Source: Mycolicibacterium sp. HK-90
GTDB taxonomy: Bacteria; Actinomycetota; Actinomycetes; Mycobacteriales; Mycobacteriaceae
Assembly: GCF_030486405.1 (NCBI RefSeq)
Contig: NZ_CP129613.1
Span: 124,001 to 188,000, forward strand
Direction: 5' to 3'
DNA: 64,000 nt
Positions 62,291-64,000 of the stretch are shown piece by piece. Under the pieces are notes generated by a model. The model was not told the DNA's origin, did not search any database, and saw nothing but the letters and a program-made list of their open reading frames with translations. The translations under genes were made by a program, and so were the position numbers. Numbering within the stretch: position 1 is the first letter of the stretch; each line of letters starts with the position of its first letter.

Positions 62291-63658
62291 ATGGGCTTTG
62301 CCGACTCTGACCTGATCCCTCTGGTAGATGACGGGCTGGGCAACAGCTCATATCTGGTAGACCTCGGTGACGGACGGGCGCTGGCCGTCGACGCCAGCCG
62401 GGACTTGCGGGCCCTGAACCGCGCGGCCGATTCCCGCGGACTGTCCGTCGCCTTCGCCGCCGACACCCACCTGCACGCCGACTTCCTGTCCGGGGCGGTC
62501 CAACTGCACGACGACACGGGCGCGACGATCTTGGCCTCGGCCGCGGGCGGGCGCCGGTTCGACCACACCGGTCTGCGCGACGGCGACGAGGTCGACCTGG
62601 GTGGGTTACGACTGCGTGCCCTGGCGACGCCAGGGCATACCGACGAGCATCTGTCGTTCGCGCTCACCGAGGACGGTCGTGAGCTCGGGGTGTTCACCGG
62701 AGGGTCGCTGATCGTCGGCTCTGCTGCCCGCACCGACTTGCTCGGCGCCGATCGCACCGTGGAACTCGCACGCGCGCAATACCGTTCATTGCACCGCCTG
62801 GCGGAGCTGGACGACGATGTCGCGGTGTGGCCCACCCACGGCGCCGGATCGTTCTGTTCGGCACCCCCGGGCGCCGAGCGCATCACCACCATCGGCGCCC
62901 AGAAGCACGCCAACCCGCTGCTGGTCGCACCCGATGAGGACTCGTTCGTCGCGCTGCTCCTCGGCGGACTCGGCAGTTATCCCGCGTACTTCGCCCGGCT
63001 GGGGGAGCGGAATCGCTCTGGCCCGGAGGTGATCACCGAAGAGCCGGCGCTGGCGCATCTGGACGTGGCGCAAACCATCGCCCTGATCGCCGATGGGGCC
63101 GTCGTGGTCGACGTCCGTCCTGCCGCCGCGTTCGCCCAGGGGCACATACCCGGATCGCTGTCGATCCCACTGCGTGGCCAATTCGCCACGTGGCTGGGCT
63201 GGCTGCTGGAGGACACCGTCCCGCTGGTCATCGTCGCAGACGAAGGCCAGGACCTGTCCGAAATCGTCTGGCAGGCCTACAAGATCGGCTATGAGCGATT
63301 GGCCGGACGGCTCGCCGGGGGCATGGATGCCTGGCATGCCGCGGGACGACCGGCCGACTACCTCCAGTTCGCCCCGGCCGACCGGCTACCGGACCGGCCC
63401 TATCTCGATGTCCGCCAAGCGGGCGAGTACGGCGCCGGACACGTCGCGGGCGCGGTGCACATCGAGTTGGGCGTCTTGGACAACCATGCCGATCAGGTGC
63501 CCGCCGGTGCGGTGGTCGCGTGCGGCCACGGCGAGCGGGCCATGACAGCGGCCAGCGTGCTGCAGCGCCGGGGAGTCACCGGGCTGGCCGTGCTCGACGG
63601 TGGCCCCGAGGACTACGCCAAGGCGCACGGGCGTGACCTCCGTACCGGTCGCTCATGA
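62291..63658 (+). CDS. MBL-fold hydrolase with two rhodanese domains (persulfide dioxygenase-like)
   Basis: A 455-residue protein. The N-terminal MBL domain (1-250) has ADTHLHADFLSG, TPGHTDEHLS and the late GAGSF region. The usual THxHADH is THLHADF, so the second-site His is missing, as in single-iron ETHE1-type persulfide dioxygenases. Rhodanese 1 (about 260-355: VVVDVRPAAAFAQGHIPGSL) has no Cys in its loop; rhodanese 2 (about 370-450) has CGHGERA with the catalytic Cys. It should handle persulfide sulfur. It is coupled to the MFS gene (ATGA) and repressed by ArsR-rhodanese. Confidence 0.88.
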   Translation: MGFADSDLIPLVDDGLGNSSYLVDLGDGRALAVDASRDLRALNRAADSRGLSVAFAADTHLHADFLSGAVQLHDDTGATILASAAGGRRFDHTGLRDGDEVDLGGLRLRALATPGHTDEHLSFALTEDGRELGVFTGGSLIVGSAARTDLLGADRTVELARAQYRSLHRLAELDDDVAVWPTHGAGSFCSAPPGAERITTIGAQKHANPLLVAPDEDSFVALLLGGLGSYPAYFARLGERNRSGPEVITEEPALAHLDVAQTIALIADGAVVVDVRPAAAFAQGHIPGSLSIPLRGQFATWLGWLLEDTVPLVIVADEGQDLSEIVWQAYKIGYERLAGRLAGGMDAWHAAGRPADYLQFAPADRLPDRPYLDVRQAGEYGAGHVAGAVHIELGVLDNHADQVPAGAVVACGHGERAMTAASVLQRRGVTGLAVLDGGPEDYAKAHGRDLRTGRS

Positions 63659-64000
63659 AATCGGTGTCCGACAGGCACCGGATCGAACTCGGCCTGCGGG
63701 AAAACTGGCTGCAGTTCACCCTCTTGGTGCTCGTCAATGTCTGCGTCGGTGCCCTGGTCGGGTTGGAGCGCACCACCGTTCCGTTGATCGGATCCGAAAC
63801 CTTCGGCCTCACCAACGATTTGGCGGTGTTCTCGTTCATCATCGCGTTCGGGGTGACCAAGGCGCTGACCAACCTCGCCGCCGGGGCACTGACTGCCCGG
63901 TTCCGCCGCAAGCAGCTGCTGCTGGCCGGCTGGGCCGTCGGCGTTCCCGTGCCGTTCATGCTGGCCTGGGGTCCGTCCTGGAGCTGGATCGTCGCCGCCA
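63655..64000 (+). CDS. MFS transporter, N-terminal part (runs off the window)
   Basis: The first 115 residues of a major facilitator protein: three to four membrane helices with a FRRKQLLLAGWAVG loop typical of the MFS. It starts by overlapping the MBL-rhodanese stop (ATGA), so it belongs to the same operon. It may export a sulfur compound or a related toxic ion. The substrate cannot be told and the rest lies beyond the end. Confidence 0.8.
   Translation, partial: MKSVSDRHRIELGLRENWLQFTLLVLVNVCVGALVGLERTTVPLIGSETFGLTNDLAVFSFIIAFGVTKALTNLAAGALTARFRRKQLLLAGWAVGVPVPFMLAWGPSWSWIVAA

Overview
The window is high-GC actinobacterial DNA and almost certainly comes from a fast-growing mycobacterium (Mycolicibacterium type). 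The strongest evidence is a complete mce1 locus (mce1R, fadD5, yrbE1A-yrbE1B, mce1A-F, mam1A-D). It is preceded by genes in the order known from M. tuberculosis Rv0155-Rv0164: the pnt transhydrogenase, a small Rv0157A-like protein, an Rv0158-like TetR, adhE1, a thioesterase and a TB18.5-like SRPBCC protein. Other mycobacterial hallmarks are a DUF222/HNH 13E12-family gene, a PE-PPE-like secreted protein and several candidate leaderless transcripts (TANNNT, 6-7 nt, start codon). Gene assignments come from reading the translations; no database search was run.

Layout. 1-6.2 kb: end of a response regulator with its NarL-type sensor kinase, an LCP cell-wall ligase, an alpha/beta hydrolase, an acyl-CoA dehydrogenase and a ROK regulator. 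6.3-9.6 kb: a large secreted Ig-like plus beta-propeller protein and a RidA protein, separated by strong terminator hairpins. 9.6-16.6 kb: pntAB, CorA and a TetR divergent from a cytochrome P450, then a DUF3159 membrane protein. 16.7-19.4 kb: a sulfonate/nitrate-type ABC transporter in overlapping genes. 19.5-21 kb: a haloalkane-dehalogenase-like hydrolase divergent from a degraded CGNR gene, and a 36-residue protein. 21-27.9 kb: TetR, SDR, DoxX, an ECF sigma factor with a SnoaL-like tail, an acyl-CoA dehydrogenase, adhE1, a thioesterase and an SRPBCC protein.

27.9-28.3 kb is a non-coding island built of nested inverted repeats, which looks like a miniature transposable element. 28.4-44.1 kb is the mce1 locus: regulator and acyl-CoA synthetase divergent, then two permeases, six MCE proteins and four Mam proteins, nearly all translationally coupled. 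Together they should form an envelope-spanning importer of fatty or mycolic-acid-type lipids.

44.1-58 kb is more accessory: a YoaK-like membrane protein, an unrecognised protein, a DUF222/HNH gene, a fructosamine-kinase-like protein, the PE-PPE-like protein, a TetR next to a carotenoid oxygenase with a 29-bp palindrome over its start, an O-acyltransferase, a lipoprotein RNase with its barstar inhibitor, a degenerate cyclase-domain protein, and a phosphodiester glycosidase. 57.3-58.2 kb is a GDT1/TMEM165 transporter behind a recognisable yybP-ykoY (manganese) riboswitch. 58.3-64 kb: a UvrA-like ATPase, an AraC regulator with a VOC protein, and a divergent sulfur-related module (ArsR-rhodanese; MBL-double rhodanese; MFS transporter running off the end). 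No rRNA, tRNA, CRISPR or complete insertion sequence was seen.
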